A DNA stretch of 64,000 nt from Flavobacterium sp. JAD_PAG50586_2 (GTDB lineage Bacteria; Bacteroidota; Bacteroidia; Flavobacteriales; Flavobacteriaceae): the NCBI GenBank assembly GCA_023213215.1, contig CP096136.1:930001-994000 (forward strand), written 5' to 3'. This document shows, in pieces, positions 8,052-16,814 of this stretch. The notes beneath the pieces were generated by a model. The model worked only from the letters and a program-made list of their open reading frames with translations, ran no database searches and was not told the DNA's origin. The translations under genes and the position numbers were made by a program. Positions within the stretch are counted from its first letter, which is position 1. The number at the start of each line of letters is the position of its first letter.

Positions 8052-10538
8052 ATGGCATATTATTTAATTGAACAAACAAAATATATGAACGAAAAAATAA
8101 AAGAATATTTAAATAGTGAATTTGCAAAGTGGCTCATTAATGAGCAAGATTTTTATTTTCAACTAGGCCAGGATGTTTTGCAAAGGTGGCTTGATTATCC
8201 TATTGACACAGTGCTGCAAAAAGAGCTGCTTGAATTATCTAATAATTATGAAGATATTCAAGAGAAAGCTAATTCGAGTGCTGAAATCAATGATGTATTA
8301 AGATTACTTTTCGAGGTTATATCTTATTGTGATTCAAAAGCAAAAGATAAAAACTTTTATAATGAATATGACGACAAAAGGACATTAGCAAAAGCTTATG
8401 TACGAATGAATCATTGGATTGAAAAACTAATATTATTTAAGCTTGACAGAACTTCAGTCCCTATAGGATCTCCATTAAATGCATTTAATTATTTATTAGA
8501 CCCTATAAACAACACCACTATTTTAAGTGAAAATCATAGGGCGATGATTTCTAAAACATTAATTGGCAAAGATTATAACCATGATAATTTTATTGAAGAT
8601 CTCAAGGAATATTTTTCAGAATATAATATAGCAACAAATAATCCTGAGAATTATACCCACTTACTTTCTTCTATCGTTTATTCCTTCAGGCGTGAATGGC
8701 TGGATGATATTATTGGGCTTATGGCTGCCGATAACACCCAATGGCAGGAAGAACTGATAGCAGAAATGGGTGAAGGTGATTGTGGCATTATTTGGAACAG
8801 CAGCAGGCCCACAGGTACGAACAAAACTTTAAAAATGTTGCGAACCAGAATTATTGACGATGGTTACTTCAAAATATTCTATTCCGTTAGAGGAAAGGTA
8901 CGGTATATAGCGGAAATCATTGACTTTGTTGAAAATGACAATGAATTAAAACAAAAAAACTGGCCATCGAAATTTAAGTTAATCCATTGGCTCAATAATA
9001 ATTTTGAAGATTATAAGGATGATAATAAATCGGCAAGGATTATATATTTAGCCAAAAGCTTCTATGAAATAGATCCGATTGACGCTAAATCATTTGAAGT
9101 ATATCAAAACTATTCCTATCCGACACAAGATAATTTTACCCCAATTGTTTCAGAACCAGAATTAATAATTATCAAACCGCCAGTTTCAAATTCAAAACAA
9201 AGTGATATGAGTAGCTTAAATAACCAAAATCAACCTTTAAACCAAATACTATATGGTCCGCCAGGAACCGGGAAGACCTATAATACCATTAACAAAGCTA
9301 TCTCTATTATTGAACCAAGTTTCAATCTAAAACAAGAGAGAAAATTGATTAAAGACAAGTTTGATAAACTTGTAAAAGATGGGCAGGTTATTTTTTCTAC
9401 TTTCCATCAAAGCATGAGCTATGAGGATTTTATTGAGGGCATCAAACCAAAGACAGTGCAGAATAAAGTTCAATATGAAATTGAAGATGGAATATTCAAG
9501 AAAATATGCCAAAAGGCAAGAATACAAAGCGGGAATTTAGAAACTGTTTTGGAGAAGTTCAAAGTGGCTGTTTCGGAAGAAGATGGTAAAGCACCGTTAA
9601 CCATAAACGGAACAGGAAGTTCATTTGATGTTATTTATAGAGGAACCAATTATTTTTATGCACAACCTCATAACTCTACTAAAGAGAATGCCTGGTACAC
9701 TGTAAGCATTAACAATATCCGTAAAGCTTTTGAAACGGATTATTATGGTGACTTATATAACCCAACTTATATAAGAGAGATACTGAATTATTTATTAAAA
9801 AACTATGGTTTGGTAAAAGGTAAGAATGAAGTTAATAAGAACTATGTTTTAATTATTGATGAAATCAATAGAGGAAATGTTTCGCAAATCTTTGGTGAAC
9901 TAATTACTCTCATTGAAGATGATAAAAGATTAGGTAAAGACGAAGCATTAGAAGTTATTTTGCCTTACAGCAAAGAAAGATTTGGAGTCCCGCCTAATTT
10001 ATATATTGTAGGTACTATGAATACTGCAGACAGAAGTGTGGAGGCATTGGATACTGCCTTAAGGAGAAGATTTTGTTTTGAGGAAATTAGCCCAAACCCT
10101 GAACTAATAGCTAAGGAAGGCAGCCTAAAAGAAAGTAATGGTGAAATTGACGGCATTGATCTGCCAAAGGTTTTGGAAACGATAAACAATCGGATTGAAG
10201 TACTTAGTAACCGAGACCATAAGATTGGACACTCCTATTTTATGAAAGTAACTAACCTGGCAGAAGTAAGAGATACTTTTAAGAAAAACATTATTCCGTT
10301 ACTACAGGAATATTTTTATAATGATTATGAAAAAATAGGATTGGTTTTAGGGAAAGCCTTTTTTGAAGAAGCTAAAAAAATAGATAAATCGATCTTTGCT
10401 AAGTTTGATACCACAAATTACCCTGAAAACGGAAAAATATACAACCTAAAAACTATAGATGAAACGTTTGATATTGGTGATGCGATTAAAACACTAATGG
10501 GTGAAAGTAAATCTACTGATGCTGATAAAAATGAATAG
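8052..10538 (+). CDS. mcrB: McrB-type GTPase subunit of a modification-dependent restriction system
   Basis: 828 aa. The C-terminal half is the McrB AAA+ module: Walker A GPPGTGKT at about 402, LIIDEINRGNVSQIFGELI at about 600, and the VGTMNTADRS sensor and LRRRFCF arginine-finger region at about 655-680. The N-terminal 390 residues are not the E. coli DNA-binding domain. A segment at about 240-310 (GDCGIIWNSSRPTG, then VRYIAEIIDFV) looks like an EVE/PUA-type modified-base reader. McrB translocates DNA by GTP hydrolysis and activates McrC cleavage at modified sites. The gene overlaps mcrC by 8 bp, and a 225-bp AT-rich gap precedes it, so it may have its own promoter. Confidence 0.9.
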   Translation: MAYYLIEQTKYMNEKIKEYLNSEFAKWLINEQDFYFQLGQDVLQRWLDYPIDTVLQKELLELSNNYEDIQEKANSSAEINDVLRLLFEVISYCDSKAKDKNFYNEYDDKRTLAKAYVRMNHWIEKLILFKLDRTSVPIGSPLNAFNYLLDPINNTTILSENHRAMISKTLIGKDYNHDNFIEDLKEYFSEYNIATNNPENYTHLLSSIVYSFRREWLDDIIGLMAADNTQWQEELIAEMGEGDCGIIWNSSRPTGTNKTLKMLRTRIIDDGYFKIFYSVRGKVRYIAEIIDFVENDNELKQKNWPSKFKLIHWLNNNFEDYKDDNKSARIIYLAKSFYEIDPIDAKSFEVYQNYSYPTQDNFTPIVSEPELIIIKPPVSNSKQSDMSSLNNQNQPLNQILYGPPGTGKTYNTINKAISIIEPSFNLKQERKLIKDKFDKLVKDGQVIFSTFHQSMSYEDFIEGIKPKTVQNKVQYEIEDGIFKKICQKARIQSGNLETVLEKFKVAVSEEDGKAPLTINGTGSSFDVIYRGTNYFYAQPHNSTKENAWYTVSINNIRKAFETDYYGDLYNPTYIREILNYLLKNYGLVKGKNEVNKNYVLIIDEINRGNVSQIFGELITLIEDDKRLGKDEALEVILPYSKERFGVPPNLYIVGTMNTADRSVEALDTALRRRFCFEEISPNPELIAKEGSLKESNGEIDGIDLPKVLETINNRIEVLSNRDHKIGHSYFMKVTNLAEVRDTFKKNIIPLLQEYFYNDYEKIGLVLGKAFFEEAKKIDKSIFAKFDTTNYPENGKIYNLKTIDETFDIGDAIKTLMGESKSTDADKNE

Positions 10539-11779
10539 TATAAAAGTTTTTGAACATACCTTTTTACCAATAGAAGGAAAGTTTGAACAGCGTCACTTCG
10601 TAGCCTTATCCAAACTTAACGCCCTTCATAAGGACCAGTATTTCAGCATACGGCATAATGGTATATTATTCAAACAATTCGTCGGTGTAATCCAGGTCGA
10701 TGGGCTAACTATAGAAATTTTACCAAAGATTGACAATGACGGCAAAAGTGAAGCGGTGTGGCAGAGGGCACTGATTGATATGTTAAAAGTGACCCGAAAG
10801 CTAAAGGTGCAAAAAGTAGATGAAGCCAATGTTGAAAAACAGCAAATCCATTTACTCGATATTTATTTTGAGTGGTTCTAACTGAGGTTCAGCTCCTACT
10901 CCATCAAGGGTTAATCAAACAATATTATAAGGAAACCGGAAATGTAAAGGCGCTGAAGGGAAAACTGGAGTTTTCAGGACATATCAGTAAAAACCTTGTC
11001 CACAAAGAGCGGTTTTATACCACTCACCAGGTTTATGACAAGGATCATTTAATACACCAGGTACTTTGTAAGGCATTGGAGATTGTAGAAAAATGTTCCA
11101 AAGGCGGCTATCTCTACAGCAAGTGCAAAACGGTGCAATTGGATTTCCCTGAAGTTAAAACCATTACGGTAAATGAGGCAACTTTTTCCAGATTACCCAA
11201 GAACAGGAAAACCGCTCCTTACGATACTGCTTTGTCCATTGCCCGATTGATTATATTAAATTACGCTCCTAATGTCTCAAGCGGTAACGAAAAGATGCTG
11301 GCATTGTTATTTGATATGAATTCGCTTTGGGAGGAATATGTATTAGTCCGGCTGAAGCAAATCCAAGATGACTATGGCATAACTGTTAGCGGGCAACAGT
11401 CGACTTCTTTTTGGAATGGCATCAACATCAGACCTGATATAGTAATTGAAAAAAAGGAATAGGAGACTCAAAGGAAACCTTTATCATCGATACCAAATGG
11501 AAAAACATAGGCAACAGCCAGTCTAGTACCAATGACCTAAGGCAAATGTATGTTTATAATGATTATTGGTCTTCCAGAAAAGCATTGCTACTGTATCCTG
11601 CTCAAAATAACTTTTTTGAGAAGGATATCGATTTTGATTCTATACAAGGAAGTAATCCGCACCACTCCTGTGCTTTAGGTAAAGTCTCAATATTTAAGGA
11701 AGGTACCTCGCAATTGGATGAGACCATCGGTACCACTATTATTTCAAAATGGTTAAGGTTGGAACCATTTAAGAGTTAA
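10531..11779 (+). CDS. mcrC: McrC nuclease subunit (two frameshifts in the assembly)
   Basis: Starts at ATG 10531 inside the end of mcrB. Three pieces (10531-10880, 10872-11462, 11456-11779) form one 416-aa McrC if one base is added near 10877-10880 (joining YFEWF to LTEVQLLLHQGL) and one A in the A7 run 11449-11455. The restored C-terminus has RPDIVIEKK...ETFIIDTKWK, the PD-(D/E)XK site with D-x(n)-D-T-K. The N-terminal part carries the usual McrC segment QLLLHQGLIKQYY. McrC is the nuclease of the McrBC complex. Both breaks fit single-base deletion errors rather than decay, because the protein sequence resumes exactly. Confidence 0.85.
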
Positions 11780-11946
11780 AATAAGTAAGTTAAAAATTAC
11801 TTAAAAAGATTACTTCCTATACATTAACACCCTCTACTGGCACAAAAATTGAGTAGATATTTTTAACAGGTATCACATTACTTTTTAGTCTCTCGAAGTT
11901 TTGTGGTAGTGCCGTTCAGACCCCCACAGTAACGCCACGTACCCGT

Positions 11947-11971
11947 ATACAGCCTATGTAAGAGGCTGTAT
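11947..11971 (+). other. hairpin after mcrC (9-bp arms)
   Basis: ATACAGCCT and AGGCTGTAT are perfect arms around a 7-base loop. There is no T run, so it is a weak terminator candidate or an RNA-processing element between mcrC and the 62-aa gene. The rest of 11780-12009 shows nothing recognisable. Confidence 0.45.
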
Positions 11972-12009
11972 CAGTTATTTATAACCAACGAACTGAAAAC
12001 CTACAATTT

Positions 12010-12198
12010 ATGCAAAGAATCTGCGTTTACACCAAGGATGTGCAGCTTATTACGGGGAAAAGCGACCGTCTTAGCCGAGAAATCATTAACCACATTAAAA
12101 GAACAAAAAATAAGGAGAAACACCAGCCGGTGAGTATTTTTGAACTTTCTGAATACCTCAACATACCTGCGGATGAGATTGCCCGATTGCTGAAGTAG
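12010..12198 (+). CDS. small HTH-like protein, 62 aa
   Basis: The sequence starts MQRICVYTKDVQLITGKSDR and ends with ELSEYLNIPADEIARLLK, which reads as a short helix-turn-helix. Small proteins of this type are frequent in Bacteroidota genomes, often in accessory regions; the function is unknown to me. It is flanked by hairpins on both sides and is probably monocistronic. Confidence 0.7.
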   Translation: MQRICVYTKDVQLITGKSDRLSREIINHIKRTKNKEKHQPVSIFELSEYLNIPADEIARLLK

Positions 12199-12393
12199 AC
12201 AGGTAGGTTTTCATCTCTGTAAGGATGGATTTTATTATTGCACTGAGGTTGAACAGTCTATTTGGAGGTAAATGATTTATTTAGTACACTATAATAACAC
12301 TTGCAGAAGCATATAAGGAGAATACCTTTGAAAGGCTTTGAACATTACTTTCTTTGGGCTTTGCACAACATCTTGGCACAAAAAAGCATCGGT

Positions 12394-12432
12394 AAAAAAA
12401 AGAACCCTCTTTTAGAAGAGTGTTCTTTTTTT
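12394..12432. terminator. bidirectional intrinsic terminator
   Basis: AGAACCCTCTTTTAGAAGAGTGTTCT forms a stem flanked by an A run on the left and a T run on the right, so it can stop both the 62-aa gene and the convergent minus-strand gene. The remaining part of 12199-12484 holds nothing I can identify. Confidence 0.75.
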
Positions 12433-12484
12433 CTGAGATGTAAAGAAGGCTTACTTTATATTTTTTGATTTAATCTATTTGCAT

Positions 12485-13438
12485 TTATATCTTACCAAAG
12501 GAAATGCTTCCCCTAAGGAAAATATTTGCCTGAGACCATTCTCCATCCTGATTAAGCCAATCTATTCCGATACCAAATGAACTGCCGAAATTTAGTTCCT
12601 CACGGTCAATAGGAGCCTGAATGATATTAAAGTTTGTACCTGCACGATAACTTGGTTTGGATTCTGATGCGGTTGTCAAAACAGTATATGGGGTAAGATT
12701 GAAATGCCCGTAATAAAGAGGAAGCGACCCGGCAACACGGAGTTTTGAAATATCATCCTTTAATATACCATATTTACCTTTAAAATCTTCCATAGCCACT
12801 ACTGTACCATTTTGAATATAATCCGTTTGATAGTTCAGTAATTCATCACTATTCCAGGTATTGATATAATACTTAGCTTCAAAAGCCAATAGTGCAGTAA
12901 GTTTTGTAAAGACATTTGTCTCAGTAATAAAAATAGTTGAATTGAGTTCTAACCCGTATGATGCAGGTGTTTCCGAAGATTCCTCCATTGTTTCCGAATT
13001 CAGGAAATTAAAATTGTCAACGTTATAAAACACTGCCACGCCTCCACCACCTTTAAAAAACCAGAATGGGTTCAAATTTTGGAGATTGACCACAGAATTT
13101 TGATATCCCAACTTAATGGAATGCCCAAACTTATTATCGTTGAGCTTGTTGAAATCTAACTGGTCTCCCGAATTTAAAAGTCCATAATTAACGTATACAT
13201 CACTGTTCCTGCCAGCTATAGCAGCTTTGTCTTTTAAATTTAACGATGTGAGGAAACGACCTAATGAAACCCCGACACTTAATGGTTCAGCAGTGCTAAT
13301 GTTAATTTTGTAATCATCAAATGAATAACTCGTAAATACACTTTCACCTTTACTGTCTGAGGCCATTTGCTGGGAAAAGATATTCTCAAAAGATAATAGC
13401 GTAATTAATAATAATGACGATAGTAATTTTGTTTTCAT
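12485..13438 (-). CDS. predicted outer-membrane beta-barrel protein
   Basis: I chose the ATG at 13438, which gives a clean signal peptide (MKTKLLSSLLLITLLSF...FSQQ); an in-frame ATG at 13483 would add 15 residues before it. The mature protein is rich in alternating aromatic/hydrophobic strands (SIKLGYQNSVV, YYGHFNLTPYTVL) and ends GSISFGKI, typical of an outer-membrane barrel end. It lies 95 bp behind the caspase-like gene and likely shares its transcript. No family recognised. Confidence 0.75.
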   Translation of the reverse strand: MKTKLLSSLLLITLLSFENIFSQQMASDSKGESVFTSYSFDDYKINISTAEPLSVGVSLGRFLTSLNLKDKAAIAGRNSDVYVNYGLLNSGDQLDFNKLNDNKFGHSIKLGYQNSVVNLQNLNPFWFFKGGGGVAVFYNVDNFNFLNSETMEESSETPASYGLELNSTIFITETNVFTKLTALLAFEAKYYINTWNSDELLNYQTDYIQNGTVVAMEDFKGKYGILKDDISKLRVAGSLPLYYGHFNLTPYTVLTTASESKPSYRAGTNFNIIQAPIDREELNFGSSFGIGIDWLNQDGEWSQANIFLRGSISFGKI

Positions 13439-13533
13439 AATATCGATTTTAAAAATTGTTTTCTTTATTGGCAGGCTATACAAAAGAGAGAAGCCAAGAC
13501 ATGGAATCTCTCTTTTAGTCTCTAGTTTTAGGA

Positions 13534-14637
13534 TCAGAATCTAATTGATCCTCCTACATGGACATCACATCCATGAGAATCACAACTGATTCCACCGCTG
13601 ATTTCTCCACCGCGGGTAGTGAAAATTATTTGATTGGACAATGTCCTAAAGTTCTGATATCCATCAACCATAGGGTCGATTACCATATTTTTCAGGTAAT
13701 TGCGCATTTCCGTATCATTCAGCTTGCACCATATTTTTTCATCGATATCAACTGTCCATGTAATATTCCTATTGCTTTCCGCGACAATTTCTCTTCCGTT
13801 ATCAATTTCTTTATAATTTTCAATAGAAAACGCCTGTTGACTTTCGAAACTTGGATTTGGAGTTCCTACATAGTAGTAGTTAGGAGATTGTGATAAAGGC
13901 ATTTTTCGGGAAATTTCCGTAAACAGCTTTTTATAGTTTCCTCTGAATGTACCATTCTTCCATACTGATAACAAATTTTCAGTGAACACTCCGTTTTTCA
14001 TTCCGTCCTGGGAAAGCTGGTTATCCTGACATCCTGACAACAATAACACTCCGGCTCCTATTTCATTTTTTATACCTCTTGGAATGCCATATTTGATTCC
14101 CGTGTAGAGGTACGAGAAATTCTGGTTTACCTGCTCCGCGAGACCAGGATCAAGACATCTGTACACGTTTGACTCTTCATACACCAAAACTTTTTTGCCA
14201 TTGATAAGCACTTCCCTTGCGACAGTTCCGCTATGACAGCTGTCTGAGAGCATTATTACCCTTACTCCCATGGCGAATTTTGAAAACACATTATATAATT
14301 CGTCGTCCAAAAGCATCCTGTCAAACAAGCACCAGGTTTCGTCATAACCATCTTCTTCATCACCAGTGTTGTCTTTCAGTTGGGAGCCGTGACCGGAATA
14401 AGTCAAAAATAAGATGTCGCCGGGCTGTAGTTCTCTGGCGGCAATTATTAGTTCAGAAAGTACTCTTTGAGATGTCGCTTCGCCAGTCAATAAAACCTTA
14501 GGAGAAAACCCATTTTTTACCGCGAGCTTCTCCATGTCTTTGGCGTCGTTTTCACAACCTCTCAATTGTCCGTTTGTACCATAATGATTTGGGTCGATAC
14601 TGTTTAATCCGATGTGGATTGAAATTCCTTTTGTCAT
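13534..14637 (-). CDS. caspase-like (C14) peptidase, orthocaspase type
   Basis: The 367-aa protein opens MTKGISIHIGLNSIDP and shows the caspase-hemoglobinase core: strand DILFLTYSGHGSQ with catalytic His83, then VIMLSDSCHSG with catalytic Cys134. Acidic stretches (GDEEDGYDE) follow the His, as in metacaspase-type enzymes that prefer basic P1 residues. There is no signal peptide, so it is probably cytoplasmic. After residue 280 the sequence is unassigned (ITWTVDIDEKIWCKL...). Bacterial caspases often act as cell-suicide or signalling proteases. The neighbours here (small membrane protein upstream, barrel protein downstream) are unusual. A 35-bp element shared with 21939-21971 precedes the start. 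Confidence 0.85.
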   Translation of the reverse strand: MTKGISIHIGLNSIDPNHYGTNGQLRGCENDAKDMEKLAVKNGFSPKVLLTGEATSQRVLSELIIAARELQPGDILFLTYSGHGSQLKDNTGDEEDGYDETWCLFDRMLLDDELYNVFSKFAMGVRVIMLSDSCHSGTVAREVLINGKKVLVYEESNVYRCLDPGLAEQVNQNFSYLYTGIKYGIPRGIKNEIGAGVLLLSGCQDNQLSQDGMKNGVFTENLLSVWKNGTFRGNYKKLFTEISRKMPLSQSPNYYYVGTPNPSFESQQAFSIENYKEIDNGREIVAESNRNITWTVDIDEKIWCKLNDTEMRNYLKNMVIDPMVDGYQNFRTLSNQIIFTTRGGEISGGISCDSHGCDVHVGGSIRF

Positions 14638-14656
14638 GATATAAAATTTTTAGTTT

Positions 14657-14691
14657 TGCCTACTCTATAATTACCCTTTTCGGCGTCCTGG
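14657..14691 (-). promoter_or_regulatory. shared leader element, copy 1 (before the caspase gene)
   Basis: On the minus strand the core GCCGAAAAGGG, then AATT, then AGAGTAGGCA ends 20 bases before the caspase ATG. The same element with one indel and a few substitutions is at 21939-21971, also a short distance before an ATG. Reading frames are not conserved between the copies, so a DNA- or RNA-level role is more likely than a peptide. Confidence 0.5.
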
Positions 14692-14697
14692 TAAATA

Positions 14698-15024
14698 TTA
14701 TTTTGTTGCTGTTGGGCTTGGGGATAACAGACCCACCAGTGCTCCGAGAGCAGTAGCACCGATAGAAACCAGGAACTCTGGAACTTTAGCATTTTGACGA
14801 TCGTCCGCACTAACATCAAAAATGATAATACCACCTAATATTATAGAGGTTAATAAACAGGTTCCTACTATAATAACAATTGTGAGAAAGACCCATTTGT
14901 TAGCTATTGGCGGTTCTTCGGACACGGTTTCCAAAAAGTCCATTGGATTATTTTCGAACTTTTGTTTCAGTTCTGCGCTGTCATTTAATTTCTCAACTAA
15001 ATTTGAAATACTCTTTGCCTTCAT
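14698..15024 (-). CDS. small membrane protein, 108 aa
   Basis: An N-terminal helix (LVEKLNDSAELKQKFENNP) is followed by two membrane segments (VFLTIVIIVGTCLLTSIILGG and FLVSIGATALGALVGLL). The N-terminal helix resembles Nif11/NHLP-type leader regions but this is weak. It lies 60 bp upstream of the caspase gene on the same strand and is preceded by a -7 box, so it is probably the first gene of that operon. The C-terminus may be affected by a frameshift near 14718-14721 (a C4 run). Confidence 0.6.
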   Translation of the reverse strand: MKAKSISNLVEKLNDSAELKQKFENNPMDFLETVSEEPPIANKWVFLTIVIIVGTCLLTSIILGGIIIFDVSADDRQNAKVPEFLVSIGATALGALVGLLSPSPTATK

Positions 15025-15052
15025 ACTATTTTGTTTTTTAAGTTTAACATCC

Positions 15053-15060
15053 CAAAGCTA
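15053..15060 (-). promoter_or_regulatory. -7 box TAGCTTTG of the caspase operon
   Basis: A perfect TAnnTTTG on the minus strand, 29 bases before the 108-aa start. No clear TTG is seen at the -33 position. The rest of the 15025-15291 divergent gap also holds a 7-bp inverted repeat AATAGGG/CCCTATT at 15188-15207, a possible operator. Confidence 0.45.
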
Positions 15061-15187
15061 TTTAAGCCATAGATGGATTTACTTGGTGAAACCCCTATTA
15101 CCATCACGGATTTTCCCTAATCACCTGATTTATTAACAATTATGGGATGTGTAAGAAAAAAAGCGTTATTTTAGTAGTGCTGTAAGA

Positions 15188-15207
15188 AATAGGGTGTTTC
15201 CCCTATT
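15188..15207. promoter_or_regulatory. inverted repeat AATAGGG-N6-CCCTATT in the divergent promoter region
   Basis: Perfect 7-bp arms lie about 130 bp upstream of the minus-strand membrane gene and 85 bp upstream of the plus-strand lipoprotein, a suitable place for an operator. Function inferred only from symmetry and position. Confidence 0.35.
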
Positions 15208-15291
15208 AAAATAGTGTTTTACCCAAGTCTGCATACTTAGGTTATTATGAAACTTTGGAGAAAAAATTAATAACCCTTAAATTTTTAAATC

Positions 15292-16113
15292 ATGAAAAAA
15301 TTATTATGTATGCTGACACTCATCACACTATTAGTAAGTTGTGATAACAAGGCGAAATTCACAGACGAACAGAGAAAGGAATTATCTTTCTTATTCTCTC
15401 AAAGAGATCTAGTTAGCGGAGCGGGATGTAAAGACAACATTTTAGTCATACCGGAGAATAAATTTACAGCTTCGACAATATCCTATGCTAAGTTTAAAAC
15501 AGATAACTCAAAATACCTATCGGGTTCATTCAATGGATATAAGGTATGTGATTCAAGCAGTTCTTATTTCAATATTATCAAGTTTATAACTAAAGAAAGG
15601 GATTTTAGCAAAGAGAAATTTGCTCTGTGGCTGCAAGAAAACGGAAAACATATTTGTTTCAATCAAGCGTATAAGCTAATCGAATGTATTCATACTATCG
15701 ATGACGAAAAAATTAGATTATTGCTAGAGTCAATCCGCGAAGGAGAAAAAGTAAATTCACTCTCCTTTAATCAAATAAGAGATAAAATTGGAGGTCTTAA
15801 ATATGATAACGACTGCTACGATCAATATTTAAAATTCAAAATTAAGGAAAGCGGAGTGGATTTCGATTTATTGCCTGGTTTTGAAGGAGGCGGTGACTAT
15901 TATTCAATTCCGTTTATAAGAAGTATTTACCAAGCCAATAAGCTTACAGATATGGATACCCCTTTGGAATTCTTTTCTATTCCACTATATTCTAGCGAGG
16001 ACCAAATTGTTATTGCCATTAAACTAGGTAATGGCTATAAATATTATGATTTTTCCCAAATACCACCAGGATCAGGTGGTATAGGCTCTTATTTTAGTTT
16101 TTCTCCCTTGTAA
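15292..16113 (+). CDS. hypothetical lipoprotein, 273 aa
   Basis: The lipobox is clear (MKKLLCMLTLITLLVSC, cleavage before Cys17), so the product is periplasmic and membrane-anchored. The mature part contains several cysteines (CKDN, CDSSSS, CFNQ, CIHT, CYDQ) that could form disulfides. No domain recognised. It is divergent from the caspase operon and followed by the membrane protein/kinase/regulator group. A strong hairpin separates it from the next gene, so it may be a sensor lipoprotein of that two-component system or simply a neighbour. Confidence 0.8.
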   Translation: MKKLLCMLTLITLLVSCDNKAKFTDEQRKELSFLFSQRDLVSGAGCKDNILVIPENKFTASTISYAKFKTDNSKYLSGSFNGYKVCDSSSSYFNIIKFITKERDFSKEKFALWLQENGKHICFNQAYKLIECIHTIDDEKIRLLLESIREGEKVNSLSFNQIRDKIGGLKYDNDCYDQYLKFKIKESGVDFDLLPGFEGGGDYYSIPFIRSIYQANKLTDMDTPLEFFSIPLYSSEDQIVIAIKLGNGYKYYDFSQIPPGSGGIGSYFSFSPL

Positions 16114-16125
16114 CTTTTTTTTAGT

Positions 16126-16160
16126 AAATTCACTCTGTGTAAGCTACATAGAGTGAATTT
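16126..16160 (+). promoter_or_regulatory. 16-bp stem-loop directly abutting a start codon
   Basis: AAATTCACTCT (16126-16136) pairs perfectly with AGAGTGAATTT (16150-16160). The stem continues through a G-U pair to an AGC loop, and the last stem base is immediately followed by ATG 16161. There is no T run. It could end the lipoprotein mRNA or fold over the translation start of the membrane protein. Confidence 0.65.
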
Positions 16161-16814
16161 ATGATTGACGAATTAAAACCATATCTGAATTTTACCCAGC
16201 TGATTGTTACGATGTCATTCGTATGCTTCTGCCTATGTTACAATAGGAAAAGTTACATTCACAAATTATTATTCACTTTATTACTATTCACATTTCTTAC
16301 TGAAATAGCTAATTTTTTTTTAATGGTGTTTAATAAGAGGGAGATTGTAAGGATAAACTATTCTTTGTTTTCCTTACTGTTTAATTGTATATGGCTATTA
16401 TTGTTTGAAAGAATAGTTGAAAAGAGATGGCATATTAAAAGTCTTATCATCGCTTATCTAGTTCTCGGATTCATTAACTTATCATTTTATGAAGGCATTA
16501 AACAGTTTGATCATTATAATTTTATTGTAGGGGCATTTATGTATGTGTTCCTTTTTATCTATGAAAGTTTTGACCAGATAAAGAAAGAGAAACTTGCTTT
16601 TTTCCAAACCAATAATTATCTCCTTTTGTTTTCGCCAATCATATTTATGTTAGGGTATAGCATTCTTATCAGTTTTAATAACAGAACCTTAAATGCAACT
16701 ATTGTATTTGCGGGAAGGACACTCTATGATATCATTGGCTATTTTATAAACTTTATTTACTATTCATTACTAATAACTTATTGTTTCCGGGAAAAGAATA
16801 CCAAATATGTCTAA
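16161..16814 (+). CDS. polytopic membrane protein upstream of the histidine kinase, 217 aa
   Basis: About six to seven hydrophobic segments cover the whole protein (for example FTQLIVTMSFVCFCL, LLLFTFLTEIANFFL, IVFAGRTLYDIIGYFI), with no soluble domain. It overlaps the histidine kinase start by 8 bp, so the two are coupled. The kinase has only one membrane segment and no sensor domain, which makes this protein the likely signal-receiving partner (inference). Confidence 0.8.
   Translation: MIDELKPYLNFTQLIVTMSFVCFCLCYNRKSYIHKLLFTLLLFTFLTEIANFFLMVFNKREIVRINYSLFSLLFNCIWLLLFERIVEKRWHIKSLIIAYLVLGFINLSFYEGIKQFDHYNFIVGAFMYVFLFIYESFDQIKKEKLAFFQTNNYLLLFSPIIFMLGYSILISFNNRTLNATIVFAGRTLYDIIGYFINFIYYSLLITYCFREKNTKYV

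Noticed and set aside
13558..14501. Plus-strand frames opposite the caspase gene
   Set aside because: Antisense shadows without recognisable features; the caspase His/Cys motifs fix the coding strand.
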